From NCBI GenBank assembly GCA_963844115.1, contig CAWJNN010000073.1, positions 1 through 64,000 of the forward strand: DNA of 64,000 nt, read 5' to 3'. The stretch is from CS4-C045 sp963844115. GTDB lineage: Bacteria > Planctomycetota > Planctomycetia > Pirellulales > UBA7805. Under the pieces are notes generated by a model, which worked only from the letters and a program-made list of their open reading frames with translations, was not told where the DNA came from and made no database searches. Below are positions 17,589 to 27,586 of the stretch, one piece after another. A program made the position numbers and the translations under genes. Within the stretch, counting starts at the first letter, position 1, and each line of letters begins with the position of its first letter.

Positions 17589-19142
17589 TTATCTTGCCAG
17601 CTCGGTCACGCGCGTTTCTCGCAACACGGTAACCTTGATTTCGCCGGGGTACGTCAAGCGTTCCTCGAACGACTGAGCGATATCTCGACATATTTTTGCT
17701 GCCTGATCGTCAGACGCTTCCATCGAATTGACCATCACTCGCACCTCGCGACCCGCCTGAATTGCAAACGCCTGCTGCACACCTTGAAACTCGCAGGCGA
17801 TGCGCTCCAATTCTTCCATTCGCTTGATGTAGCGATCCAACGACTCGCGCCTGGCACCCGGCCGCGAAGCACTGCAGGCATCCGCGGTCGCGCAAATCAC
17901 CGTGTACGGATACTGGACGCGTACATCGTCGTGATGTCCCAGCGCGGCATGGACCACTTCAGGACCTTCGCCATATCGTTTCAGCAATTCCGCTCCGATT
18001 TTCGGATGTCCGCCCTCAGCCTCGTGATCCGCCGCCTTTCCGATATCGTGTAAAAGACCGCAGCGTCGAGCGAGCGTCGCATCCAATCCCATCTCGTCCG
18101 CGATTTGGCCGGAGAGAAACGCGACCTCAATCGAGTGTCTCAACACGTTCTGACTGTAACTGGTGCGATACTTGAGTCGGCCTAACAGATTGATAACGCG
18201 TTCGTGCAAGCCGTGGATCTGCACCTCCTGGGCCGCTTCCTCGCCTTCTTTCTGAATATGCCGTTCGATTTCGGCTTGCGTTTCCGCAACCACTTCTTCG
18301 ATGCGTCCGGGATGGATTCGCCCGTCGGATATCAATTTTGTCAAAGACATTCGGGCAATTTCACGGCGCACCGGATCAAAGGCACTGACGATCACGACGC
18401 CAGGTGTATCATCGATGATGACATCAATCCCGGTGGCCTTTTCGAAGGCGCGAATATTCCGCCCTTCGCGACCAATGATGCGACCCTTCATTTCGTCGTT
18501 GGGTATATCGACCGTGCTGGTCGTCGTATCGGCGGTGTGGGCCGCCGCGTAACGCTGAATAGTCGTCAGCAGCAAGTCCCGCGCTTTGCCCTCGACAACT
18601 TCGGCAATCTGCTTTTCGTGCCTGGCGATGACCGCGCCCGTTTGCTGCGTCAATTCCTGATCCAGCATTTTCAGCAGCCGATCCGCTGCTTCTTCGCGGC
18701 TGAGCCCCGTCATCTCGTGAAGGGTTTGACGCTGCATCGCGAGCAGCTTGGACAATTCCTCGCTGCGCCGATTTGCGTCTTCGATCTTGTCAGCCAACTT
18801 GCGCTGATTGGTTTCCACCATCCGTTCCTGCTTGTGCAACTGTTCGGTCTGGTTTTCCACCATGTCGGCGCGTTTATCCAACTCGCGGTCGCGGTTGTGC
18901 AGCTCCTGGCGCTGTTGGGAGAGCTCTGCCTCAGCGGCCTTCTTCTGTTCGAGCTCCAATTCTTTGAGCTTGAGTTCGGCCTCTCTGGTGCGGTTTTCGA
19001 TCTCGCGTTCCGCCTTTTCGACGATCGCGGCGGCCTCAGATTCCGCGTCTTTTCTGCGGAGGCGGTCCAGCAGCTTGATGGCCCCGGTCGACAGCAGTGC
19101 GACCCCCACCATCATCAATACAACAACCCACGGATTATCCAT
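17589..19142 (-). CDS. rny: Ribonuclease Y
   Basis: 517 residues, normal for RNase Y. One N-terminal membrane helix (VVLMMVGVALLSTGAIKLL) is followed by a long charged coiled coil to about residue 200. Next comes a KH domain with MKGRIIGREGRNIRAFE, then an HD domain with LLHDIGKAADHEAEGGHPK. A C-terminal segment closes with PGEIKVTVLRETR. It is the membrane-anchored endoribonuclease that starts mRNA decay. It lies directly upstream of ymdB, with which it is probably co-transcribed. The start at 19142 gives a normal anchor. Confidence 0.97.
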   Translation of the reverse strand: MDNPWVVVLMMVGVALLSTGAIKLLDRLRRKDAESEAAAIVEKAEREIENRTREAELKLKELELEQKKAAEAELSQQRQELHNRDRELDKRADMVENQTEQLHKQERMVETNQRKLADKIEDANRRSEELSKLLAMQRQTLHEMTGLSREEAADRLLKMLDQELTQQTGAVIARHEKQIAEVVEGKARDLLLTTIQRYAAAHTADTTTSTVDIPNDEMKGRIIGREGRNIRAFEKATGIDVIIDDTPGVVIVSAFDPVRREIARMSLTKLISDGRIHPGRIEEVVAETQAEIERHIQKEGEEAAQEVQIHGLHERVINLLGRLKYRTSYSQNVLRHSIEVAFLSGQIADEMGLDATLARRCGLLHDIGKAADHEAEGGHPKIGAELLKRYGEGPEVVHAALGHHDDVRVQYPYTVICATADACSASRPGARRESLDRYIKRMEELERIACEFQGVQQAFAIQAGREVRVMVNSMEASDDQAAKICRDIAQSFEERLTYPGEIKVTVLRETRVTELAR

Positions 19143-19891
19143 CGTTTATCTCCCCGTTTATCTCTACGCCGCTCGGCGACATCACGGCCCGCGAATCAAA
19201 GTAGCGTTCCGCTATCGCGGCGGCGTCCGGAAACGAGGCCATACCGCGATCGCGGCGTGGTAACGGCAGGGAGGTTGAAACCAACTCGACACGGAGGTGT
19301 CGTGACTGCAGCTTATTAAAGCTGCAATCTTGTCAGGCACGTGCATCCGTAACGATCTAGGCGCGTCGATATCCTTCGACTTCACGCAACCGATCGCGGG
19401 ACGCCAGCGGTCGGCGGCCCTTAGGCCGCTGTGCGTGACCGTGTCTCGGACTGACACAGCAGGCGGGCAATAGAATCCGCTCGAAAGAAAGCGGAAACAA
19501 GGTAGAGAGGCTTGGCGCGAATCTGTTCCACGAACGCGCCGAGCAGCCACATGACAATCGTCCACTGCGTCCCGTCTCGGCAGGTGGAACCTGCCACCCG
19601 CCAACCAGGATCTGCAAAATGAACAGTAGCAGCTGCATATCTATCGCCTCGTCTATACCACCGCTGGCAACTCGTAGGACCTGACAAGAATCCGGTGTTT
19701 AAGTTGTTTCAATTCCTTGCTCGAGCCGGTATACACGCCGCCGAGCATTTTTTAATTGTTCGTACAACCATGAATCTACCCGGTGACTGGCCAAACTTCA
19801 ACTCGCAAGCTCTACTGTGGGGAAGTGGGAAGATTGGTCGGGTTTTGCCGGTGTTCAGGTTCTGCGAAGCGACGCGACCAGGTGCGTCAAC
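19143..19891. other. Divergent intergenic region between rny and tilS
   Basis: About 750 bases separate the divergent rny and tilS genes. Overlapping minus-strand frames (19212-19604, 19357-19638, 19421-19687) include hydrophobic pieces such as MQLLLFILQILVGGWQ and TQWTIVMWLLGAF that could be parts of one frameshifted small membrane protein, but no frame is convincing. A short hairpin, GCGGCC-CTTA-GGCCGC, lies at 19414-19429. It should also contain both promoters; none stands out. Confidence 0.4.
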
Positions 19892-20884
19892 ATGGACCCA
19901 TTTGTAGCGAAATTAACAGCGAAATGGCCGCCCGCTCAGTGGCAGGATGTATCCCTGCTGGTCGCCTGCTCCGGAGGCGCCGATAGTGTGGCTCTGCTGC
20001 GAGGGCTGCACGCGCTGAAGCATCGAGGGGCGGGACGATTGATCGTGGGACATTTCCACCACGGTCTGCGCGAGCAGGCGGATGCCGACGCTCAGTTCGT
20101 TCAACGGCTTTCTGCTCAGCTTGATTTACCCTGCCAGGTTGGCCACGGCGATGTCGCGGCACGCGCGCGGCAACAAGGTGACGGCCTGGAAGAGGCCGCT
20201 CGACATGACCGCTACGAATTTCTGAAATCCATCGCGGAACAACACGGGGCGCGCTATGTCGCGACCGCGCATACGGCGGACGATCAGATCGAAACTATTC
20301 TGCACCGTATTCTGCGCGGCACGGGCGTCGCCGGCCTGCGCGGAATTCCGCGAGTTCGCGTATTGTCCCAAGCCGTCACTTTGATTCGACCGCTGCTGGA
20401 ATTCCGCCGCGCGGAGACTCAGACGTACCTGGAATCGCTGGGGCAGGAATACTGTCACGACGCGAGCAACCTGGACACCAGCTTGACGCGCAACCGAATC
20501 CGTCACGACTTGCTACCCTTTTTAGCCGACCAGTTTAATCCTGCCGTGGATGATGCCCTGCTTCGTCTGGGACAGCTTGCCTCTGAGGCTCAAACGATCA
20601 TCGACCAACGGGTCGACGACTATTACGACTGCTGCGTAACGAAGTCGACCGGGAACGAAGTGTTGATTGATTGCGACCAACTGAAGACCGCGCCGCCTTA
20701 TCTTGTCCGCGAAATTGGAATTCGCCTCTGGCAGGAACAGCACTGGCCCCTGCAGGACATGGGCGCGCTCAGTGGGAACAGCTGTCGGACCTGGTGATGC
20801 AGTCAAGCTCCGAAAAAATAACTCTACCCGGGGCGGTCACGGCGAGAAAAAAAGGACGGGCAGCTGGCGCTGCGACGTCCTTGA
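19892..20884 (+). CDS. tilS: tRNA(Ile)-lysidine synthase (two compensating frameshifts near the 3' end)
   Basis: About 330 residues if two shifts are corrected. The start ATG at 19892 gives MDPFVAKL; the PP-loop SGGADSVALLRGL follows about 30 residues in, with VGHFHHGLR, AREEA-type EEAARHDRYEFL and ATAHTADDQIETIL. The main frame would stop at 20797 after GALSGNSCRTW. From about 20765 another frame gives the expected AQWEQLSDLVMQ up to a seven-A run (20847-20853). After that the first frame resumes as DGQLALRRP and stops at 20884. One missing base in the GGGCGCGC run and one extra A would explain it. The enzyme modifies C34 of tRNA-Ile(CAU) to lysidine and is normally essential. Confidence 0.88.
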
Positions 20885-20957
20885 GTAACCACAAATTTAG
20901 ATGCGTAGGCCGGATACGGAGAATCCCCGAGCGCGGCCTATGGCCGCAACCAAAGTA

Positions 20958-20978
20958 GGACGGAATGCCATTCCGTCC
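20958..20978. repeat. Palindromic hairpin GGACGGAAT-N3-ATTCCGTCC
   Basis: A 9-bp perfect stem with a three-base loop lies in the gap between the convergent tilS and MFS genes. It resembles REP-like palindromes dispersed in planctomycete intergenic DNA. It could act as a factor-independent 3' hairpin but has no T-run. Confidence 0.55.
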
Positions 20979-21061
20979 AGACGGATTACGGGCACCGACG
21001 CGGAGCGTTGGTCGCCGTCCTACAAATTTGCGCAAGAAGACAAGAATTAGAACGTTAGTAG

Positions 21062-21084
21062 CACGGATGTATTTTTCATCCGTG
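21062..21084. terminator. Bidirectional hairpin CACGGATG-N7-CATCCGTG
   Basis: An 8-bp stem with a T-rich loop lies between the convergent tilS and MFS stops. A second copy of the right arm, CATCCGTG, occurs about 12 bases downstream, allowing an alternative fold. Position favours transcription termination for one or both genes. Confidence 0.45.
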
Positions 21085-21142
21085 GGTCGGCTCTGCCATC
21101 CGTGGGCTATTAGCTTCCATGCCGGCGCTTTTCCGTCTGCGA

Positions 21143-22765
21143 CTACGCCTCACCGCCGCCGACCGCACCGTCGGCGATCGTTTCGTCAGCGCCTCCAACC
21201 GTGTGCTCACGACCGCCGATGTCGACAGCTTTGTAGCCGCCCTTCGACTGGAAGTAGCCAAACAAGATGATGTAGCAAACCAGCATGAAGGCTGGGAATA
21301 GCGCCATTTTGGCGAGCGTTTCGAATTGTCCCGCTTTTTGAGCAGCAGCCAATGACTTCTTACCTGCTTCGTCGGTAACGGCCGCGGCTTTTTCGGGATC
21401 GATTGCCTCATAATTTAGTCCGAAATAGGTCTTCTTGCTTAGCACGGCATCCGCTGTTTCGCTAGCATCCGCTCGTAACTCGGTGGTTGCCGTATTTTCC
21501 TGAAGGGCTCCAATTAACGGCGCACCTAACACTCCCACGGCAATCATCCCAATTCCAGAGATTGCGTTAAGCGTGAATGCTCCGCCCTTGGGACACTGTT
21601 CGGCCGTAACGCCGAGCATCGTCGGCCAGAAGAACGTCTTTCCGATTCCATAAAGAGTTGCGGCCACGAAAATGGCGGCCAAACCCGAACTACCAGTTTT
21701 TGAAAGGGCAAACAGGCCCGCAATCGCAAGTACGGAACTGACGACCAGTAGGCCAATTGGCGATAATTTATGAACGATCGGGCCGGCAAAAAAGCGAAGC
21801 ACCATCATGATCGCTGATGTGTACACAAGCACCCAGCCGGCATTGAAACCTCCAGCCTTCATTGGTTCTTCCATAAGGCTGCTGATCCATGCATCCGTAC
21901 CGATCTCGGTAGTGGCGAGGGGCATCATGATAATGATCAAGAAACCCATCAGTGGTCGGCCCAGGCTCTGCGTATACAGACCGAAAAGAACGGTTACCGC
22001 TACTGCGAGTCCAAAGTAAACGACTGGCGGCCATCCAAAGACCTGCCCCAGTTGTGCAAAGATTAGGCCGAAACCGATTAACGCGCCAAAGGCTCCAAAC
22101 TCGGCCAACATCTCTCGGTAGCTGACACCAGCAGCTTCTCGCTCGCTCACCGGGAACTTCGCGCTGAACAGCATGATCAGGTAGATCACCGCGGGTATCG
22201 CAATCACTCCTAACACCAAGCGCCAGTCACCACTCTTGGCCGTCTCCGCCATAGCGATGGTAATCACGCCGCCGATGACCAAACCACCTGGCCAACCAGC
22301 ATGGAGAATGTTGAGCCATTTGGTTTTCTCTTTGCTAAACATCGTGGCCACAACCGGATTAATAAAAGCCTCCACCGTGCCGTTTCCTAAGGCAACGATT
22401 ATGCTGCCCCAATAGAGCAAATTAAATCCTTTGAGTTGAGCCGCCTTCAGTGCCTCGCCCTCGACACCCTGAATAGCGCTGTATGCCAAACACGCCATCA
22501 CGAGATAGGCAGCGTAGCAAGCGAAGGAAAAGAACATCGCAACGCGATAACCGACTCGATCGATGAACAAACTAAAGACGATGATGGATATTGCGAACGG
22601 CCAAATGCCCGCCCCCATGAGATCTCCGGAAGCAACCTTGTCCAGATTAAAGTCCGATGGAAATCGCACGCCGCACAGATACATTCGCGTGAAAAACGCG
22701 AACGAAGTGGTGATGAGGGCGATGAAACAGCCCCAAAAAACCATCTTGTCATTCTTGTTATCCAT
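21143..22765 (-). CDS. MFS transporter
   Basis: 540 residues, about twelve to fourteen hydrophobic helices, longer than a standard 400-residue MFS porter. The excess is largely a C-terminal insert (residues about 425-480, containing NYEAIDPEKAAAVTDEAGKK) before a last helix. Cues are FIDRVGYRVAMFF after helix 2 (the D-R-x-G-x-R loop motif) and GNGTVEAFINPVVATMF, typical of a planctomycete/Bacteroidetes sugar-type MFS group. The substrate is not predictable. It is a single gene on the minus strand, convergent with tilS. Its 5' flank holds a GGAATG-type repeat array within 20 bases of the start. Confidence 0.85.
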   Translation of the reverse strand: MDNKNDKMVFWGCFIALITTSFAFFTRMYLCGVRFPSDFNLDKVASGDLMGAGIWPFAISIIVFSLFIDRVGYRVAMFFSFACYAAYLVMACLAYSAIQGVEGEALKAAQLKGFNLLYWGSIIVALGNGTVEAFINPVVATMFSKEKTKWLNILHAGWPGGLVIGGVITIAMAETAKSGDWRLVLGVIAIPAVIYLIMLFSAKFPVSEREAAGVSYREMLAEFGAFGALIGFGLIFAQLGQVFGWPPVVYFGLAVAVTVLFGLYTQSLGRPLMGFLIIIMMPLATTEIGTDAWISSLMEEPMKAGGFNAGWVLVYTSAIMMVLRFFAGPIVHKLSPIGLLVVSSVLAIAGLFALSKTGSSGLAAIFVAATLYGIGKTFFWPTMLGVTAEQCPKGGAFTLNAISGIGMIAVGVLGAPLIGALQENTATTELRADASETADAVLSKKTYFGLNYEAIDPEKAAAVTDEAGKKSLAAAQKAGQFETLAKMALFPAFMLVCYIILFGYFQSKGGYKAVDIGGREHTVGGADETIADGAVGGGEA

Positions 22766-22782
22766 CTATGGGTTCTCCGCCG

Positions 22783-22870
22783 TGGAATGGAATGTGGAAG
22801 GGAATGTGGAAGGGAATGTGGAATGGAATGTGGAATGGAATGTGGAATGGAATGTGGAATGGAATTGTGG
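22783..22870. repeat. GGAATGTGGAAT-type tandem array upstream of the MFS gene
   Basis: About seven copies of a 12-bp unit (GGAATGTGGAAT, with GGAAGGGAATGT variants) begin 18 bases upstream of the MFS start codon. They occupy the place where its 5' UTR or promoter should be. Uninterrupted units and absence of spacers rule out CRISPR. Confidence 0.85.
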
Positions 22871-23296
22871 TGGATAGCATCACCGATGGCTCCGCTAGCG
22901 TGATCGCCAGAAAATCGCTTTTTGCTTCTGCTGACGCCCATCTGCCGCAGCCGAAAATCCCCGATTACTGCCGAATCCAATGAACATATGAGCCATCGAG
23001 TATACAAGCTGCCGTCCGCAAGTAAACCATTACGAAATAGTGCTTTCCGGCGCGAACCGTGAGAATTTTTAAGCCGTAGATATGCTTAGAGCGTTTATCT
23101 GCCTTTTCTCGCTTACCTAAAGAAGCGTGGTGCCGCCCCAATCGCCGGCGATCGAGGGCCGGCGGCGACATCTTGACGGTTATCAACGTAAATCCCTACT
23201 ATCCCGCGGCTTATAGACGCTCTGCCGTGCACCGTTGCGTGAATCGTTGGCGGCGGGCTGAAGCTGCGCTTTCCGTGTCGCACGTTGCCACCGGGA
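22871..23296. other. Divergent intergenic region, MFS / AsmA-like gene
   Basis: About 425 bases between the repeat array and the AsmA-like start. It must carry the promoters for both divergent genes. I see no protein-coding signal and no strong -35/-10 pair; the middle part (23050-23100) is AT-rich. Confidence 0.4.
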
Positions 23297-26200
23297 ATGC
23301 GCGAATCACGCGGCGAAAGGAATCCCGCTATTTTCGCTCGATTGGTCAACTATTCCTGGTTCTTCTTCAAGTGGACCTTGCTGTTGGTCATTGTCTGCGC
23401 GGTGGTCGCGGTCTGGTTCTTCCGCGACACGCTGAATCTTCAGATCCGTGACCAGGTCCAAGCCAAGCTGGCCGAACATTTCACGGGCTTTAAGGTTCGC
23501 GTCCAGGCTGCTGAACGCCTCGAAGGCAAAGGACTCCTGATCCGCGGACTCTCTCTCTCGGAGCGCGCAGCGCGCGGGCCGCACTCCGAACTAGTCTTTT
23601 TGGAAGAAGTCTTCGTGGCATGCCGGACCGATTGGCAAGACCTGATCAGCGGCCAACTCGATGTGAGCGCGGTGACCGTGCGGCGGGCGACGGTGCGGGC
23701 GACCCGACGACCCGATGGTTCCTGGAGTACCGACGGGCTGCTGCCGCTACACTGCGAGCCCGATTCGGAAGTGGAGATGCGAATTGAAGGCGGAACGCTT
23801 GTCATTTTCGACCCGCTGAAAAACCCGTCCAGCACGCTAACCTTACGCGACATCAATCTCGAAATTCACCCACGACCGCTAACGTCAAACGTCGACACGG
23901 AACCGAGCAGCCACTTTGAAGGTTCGCTGTCGGGCGACCATTTCGGGCGTGTCGAATTGCAGGGATGGCACGACCGCGACTCCCGGCGGTGGAGCGTGGC
24001 GGGTCGTGTGAATGATCTTGCCGTCTCACCCGACCTGCAAAATTCATTGCCTGGCCAGACCGGGAATTGGTTGCGCCCTGCCGAGGTATTTCGAGGAACC
24101 GTCCCGCTGACCTTTCGCGTCGACAACGACCCGCTGCGGGAACAACCTTATCAATTTGACATCAGCGGAACACTACAGCGCGGGCGTATCGACGATCGAC
24201 GTTTGCCGTATCCGATAACCGACGTGAGCGGCAACGTACGATTTACGCAGGATGGCTTTCTTCTGGAAAATATCGCGGCCCGCAGCGGAAGAACTATCCT
24301 CTCGCTAAAGGGACAACAAAACGGCTACGGACCGACCAGCCACCTGTTCCTGGAAGGGGAAGGCCAAAGCATCGAGCTGGAACAGCAACTCGTGCAGTTG
24401 ATGCCGCCAGAATGGCAGCAGATCTGGAACAAGTACCAGCCGGCCGGACAGATCGATACCCATATCAAACTGGAACATGACGGCACCAGCTGGCGTCCGG
24501 AACTCACGGTCAACTGCACGAATCTGGCGTTTACCCATTATCGGTTCCCTTACCGAATAGAACGTGCGCGCGGGAAAATCACCTTCAAGGACGACTTGTT
24601 AAAAGTCAACCTGAATGCCTTCGCCGGCAGCCGTCCCGTACAGATCGAATCGGAAATCACACGCCCCGGACCGTACGGTATCGGATACGTTGACGTGCGC
24701 ACCAAGAACCTGCCTCTCGACGAGCGCTTCGTTGCTGCGATCCCGGAACAGCACCGAGGCATCGTTACCTCGTTTGCGCCCCACGGAACCATGGACGGTC
24801 ACCTGAGAGTGAAACGGAATCGGCCGGATGCCACCTGGGAACACCATACCACGCTCGACTTGAACGGGATCGCTATTAAGCACGAGAAGTTCCCCTATGC
24901 GCTGCGTGAGATCCATGGCCGTCTGGAAGGTATTGGTCGGAATTGGACCTATCGCAATCTTGTCGGCGCCAATGATTCGGGACAGGTTACGGCCGAAGGC
25001 GAGTCGGTGCCGGTTCAAGACGGCAGCCAACTGACGCTTCGCGTTCGCGGCAAGGGCATTCCTCTGGACAGCGATCTGCGACATTGCCTTTCGCCTGAAA
25101 TGCAAAACGTGATGAAAGAATTGAGACCGCGAGGCGTCATCGATCTCGACTCGAAACTTATCTACAACTCAGGAAGCGCAACATTCGATTTGACCGTTCA
25201 GGCGCAATTGGGCCAGGACGGCATCCTGCTGGAACCCGAGTTCTTTCCCTATCGCCTGGAAAACGTGCATGGTCTGCTGACCTTTCAACAGGGACAAGCC
25301 GTTTTCCGCAATTTGACGGCCAACCACGGTCGGACACGCCTGGCCTCACAAGGTGTTTGCCGATTCCAGAACGACGGCTCGTGGGAGTGTGAATTTCAGA
25401 ATCTAACGGTCGACCAACTGCATCTTGACCGCGATCTGTTATTCGCCATGCCGCCGGATGCCCGAACCACGCTTTCCGCCTTGAAGTTCTCCGGTCCCCT
25501 GAACCTGGCCGGCGGTCTGCGAGTCGCCGGTAATCGTCAAGCGGGGACACCCATCCGATCCACGTGGGACGTCCAGGTCAACACGCTTCAGGGTCGGGCA
25601 GATTGTGGCATCCTGCTTGAGCAAATCAATGGCGGAGCGCGTCTCGTCGGTGAATTTGACGGGCGGCAGTTCCGGACTCGAGGGCGTTTGGATTTCGATT
25701 CGTTACTGTACCGAGGCCTGCAGTTCACCAAGGTGCGCGGACCTTTCTATGCGAGCAACGATCGCCTCCTATTCGGCGCGGGAGCACAACCGACCCAGCC
25801 GGGCCGGCCTCCGGAGCGAATTACCGCCTCGATCTATGACGGCTCACTGGCCGGAGATTGCGAACTAGCGCTGGGGGATCCAACACGATTTGCCTTGAAT
25901 GCGCAAATCGTTGATGGTGATTTGGAGCGGTTTGCGACCGAAGCCATCTACGGGCCGACCGCGCTGGCAGGAAAGGTGACCGCCGACATCAAGTTACGGG
26001 GAACCAGTCACGGCGTCCACACTTTGCTTGGCAGCGGTAAAGCTAAAGTTCGCAACGGTGACGTCGATCAACTGCCAATCGTCCTGTCGATGGTGAAATT
26101 CCTGAGTTCCAGCCCCTCGGAACGGAGTCGATTTGATACGAGTGAGATCGAGTTCCGAGTTAACGGCAGCCAGATTCTGCTGGACAAGATTAACTTCTAC

Positions 26201-26548
26201 GGCGACGCGATCAGCCTGTTGGGAAAAGGCGAAATGTACTTGGACCGCCGCATTGGCCTGGTCTTTCGCGCGGCCGTCGGTCGAGACCGTCTGAAGCTGC
26301 CAGTGTTGAGTCCCATCCTGGGTGAAGTGGGTAAGCAACTGATGTTAGTCTACGTCCATGGCACCATCGACAATCCCCAGACAACGCGGGAAGCCCTGCC
26401 CGGCGTGAGACGCGCCGTCCAGGAGATTGAAGAGGAACTGATCGAACCGCCGGGCGCAAATCGGCGCTGCGAGGCCCACTGGATTGGTTTGAATCCGTCC
26501 TCCCGACCAAACCAGCACCGAAGACCGGAGCCTGAACAAGGAAGCTGA
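23297..26548 (+). CDS. AsmA-like (DUF3971/TamB-related) envelope protein
   Basis: 1083 residues from the ATG at 23297; a TTG twelve bases upstream is also open. One N-terminal membrane helix (WTLLLVIVCAVVAVWFF) follows a short cytoplasmic stretch. The rest is a long beta-rich repeat region with recurring 'F.Y.L..I.G...F' segments (for example FPYRIERARGKITF, FPYALREIHGRLEG, FPYRLENVHGLLTF) typical of AsmA/TamB-like lipid-transport bridges. An AsmA-like C-terminal segment follows: LLGSGKAKVRNGDVDQLPI, VRFNG-like EFRVNGSQILL and YLDRRIGLVFRA. Such proteins span the periplasm in envelope lipid transport. The family is clear from the pattern; the exact subgroup is not. Confidence 0.78.
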   Translation: MRESRGERNPAIFARLVNYSWFFFKWTLLLVIVCAVVAVWFFRDTLNLQIRDQVQAKLAEHFTGFKVRVQAAERLEGKGLLIRGLSLSERAARGPHSELVFLEEVFVACRTDWQDLISGQLDVSAVTVRRATVRATRRPDGSWSTDGLLPLHCEPDSEVEMRIEGGTLVIFDPLKNPSSTLTLRDINLEIHPRPLTSNVDTEPSSHFEGSLSGDHFGRVELQGWHDRDSRRWSVAGRVNDLAVSPDLQNSLPGQTGNWLRPAEVFRGTVPLTFRVDNDPLREQPYQFDISGTLQRGRIDDRRLPYPITDVSGNVRFTQDGFLLENIAARSGRTILSLKGQQNGYGPTSHLFLEGEGQSIELEQQLVQLMPPEWQQIWNKYQPAGQIDTHIKLEHDGTSWRPELTVNCTNLAFTHYRFPYRIERARGKITFKDDLLKVNLNAFAGSRPVQIESEITRPGPYGIGYVDVRTKNLPLDERFVAAIPEQHRGIVTSFAPHGTMDGHLRVKRNRPDATWEHHTTLDLNGIAIKHEKFPYALREIHGRLEGIGRNWTYRNLVGANDSGQVTAEGESVPVQDGSQLTLRVRGKGIPLDSDLRHCLSPEMQNVMKELRPRGVIDLDSKLIYNSGSATFDLTVQAQLGQDGILLEPEFFPYRLENVHGLLTFQQGQAVFRNLTANHGRTRLASQGVCRFQNDGSWECEFQNLTVDQLHLDRDLLFAMPPDARTTLSALKFSGPLNLAGGLRVAGNRQAGTPIRSTWDVQVNTLQGRADCGILLEQINGGARLVGEFDGRQFRTRGRLDFDSLLYRGLQFTKVRGPFYASNDRLLFGAGAQPTQPGRPPERITASIYDGSLAGDCELALGDPTRFALNAQIVDGDLERFATEAIYGPTALAGKVTADIKLRGTSHGVHTLLGSGKAKVRNGDVDQLPIVLSMVKFLSSSPSERSRFDTSEIEFRVNGSQILLDKINFYGDAISLLGKGEMYLDRRIGLVFRAAVGRDRLKLPVLSPILGEVGKQLMLVYVHGTIDNPQTTREALPGVRRAVQEIEEELIEPPGANRRCEAHWIGLNPSSRPNQHRRPEPEQGS

Positions 26549-26677
26549 TTTGATTCGGAACGACGTCACCAGCGCCGAGGTACTCGTGTCGACAAGTGAA
26601 GCATCGAGATTGCTCATGGCGCGCGGTGCAGATAAAATCGAGTTCGTTTAGGACGCAAACAACGGGTCGGTGTTTTG

Positions 26678-27536
26678 ATGGCCATTCAATTCGTGAAAAT
26701 GCAAGGTGCTGGCAACGACTACGTCTACATCGATTGCTTCCGCGAACCTGTCCCGAAGGATCTACCCCAGGTTGCGCAGCGCATCTCCGATCGTCACTTT
26801 GGCGTGGGAGGTGATGGCCTTATCTTGATCCGGCCCAGCGAAATCGCCGACGCGCGAATGCAAATGTTTAATGGAGATGGTTCCGAGGCCGAAATGTGTG
26901 GTAACGGAATCCGTTGCGTTGCCAAGTATGTTTACGAAGCAGGGATCGCGCAAGGAAGAATTGAAGATCGAAACGGGTAACGGTGTCCTGGAATTGAAAC
27001 TGGAAACATCCGGGAATCGTGTAGGCCGGGTTCGCGTCAACATGGGCCAACCGATACTGCAGCCAGACAGAATCCCAACGACCATTCTCGGCGCGGCCGG
27101 CGAGGCTGGCGAGGCGATTGTGGATGTGCCGATCGAGGTCGCCGGTGTCCGCTTGAACGTTCACTGCGTTTCGATGGGAAATCCACACTGTGTGATCTAT
27201 GTGGAACACGCTACCGACCAGTTAGTACTGGGACTCGGTCCCCAAATCGAACAAGACCCACGATTTCCTCAACGGATTAATGTCGAGTTCGTGGAAGTGA
27301 TTAGCCCGCGCGAGGTTCGGCAACGAACATGGGAGCGGGGTTCCGGCGAAACGTTGGCCTGCGGCACCGGCGCTAGTGCGGTTTGCGTCGCGGGCGTGTT
27401 GTCGGGTCGCACGGAACGAAAACTACTGAACCACCTGGTCGGCGGCGATCTCGAACTGGAATGGGGCGCGGACGATCACGTCTACATGACCGGTCCCGCG
27501 GAGGAAGTCTTTCGCGGAGAGTGGGACATGGGCTGA
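26678..27536 (+). CDS. dapF: Diaminopimelate epimerase (frameshifted)
   Basis: A full-length gene of about 286 residues split by one frameshift at CGCGC, 26947-26951. The first part (ATG 26678) has FVKMQGAGNDYVYID, GVGGDGLILIRPS and the first catalytic cysteine in AEMCGNGIRCVAKYVYE. It then stops at 26980. The other frame supplies KEELKIETGNGVLEL, CVSMGNPHCVIYV, INVEFVEV, RTWERGSGETLACGTGASA (second catalytic Cys) and a proper C-terminus. Restoring YEAGIARKEEL needs one GC pair added or one base gained. The enzyme makes meso-DAP for lysine and peptidoglycan. The acyltransferase follows 50 bases later. Confidence 0.9.
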
Positions 27537-27586
27537 CAGAACTTGTTCAGCGCGGTTGTCTAACTAGTTTTAACCGCAAGGATGCC

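Noticed and set aside
18204..19319. Long plus-strand open frame (371 codons) over rny
   Set aside because: It is antisense to the canonical ribonuclease Y coding sequence and has a shadow-like, His/Phe/Leu-rich composition with no motifs.
19212..19690. Small membrane protein gene upstream of rny
   Set aside because: Hydrophobic pieces are scattered over three frames with no continuous homologous sequence; left as uncertain.
22783..22870. Possible CRISPR array (also at 33.4, 54.1, 62.1 and 63.5 kb)
   Set aside because: Units are head-to-tail with no unique spacers, and no cas genes are in the window.
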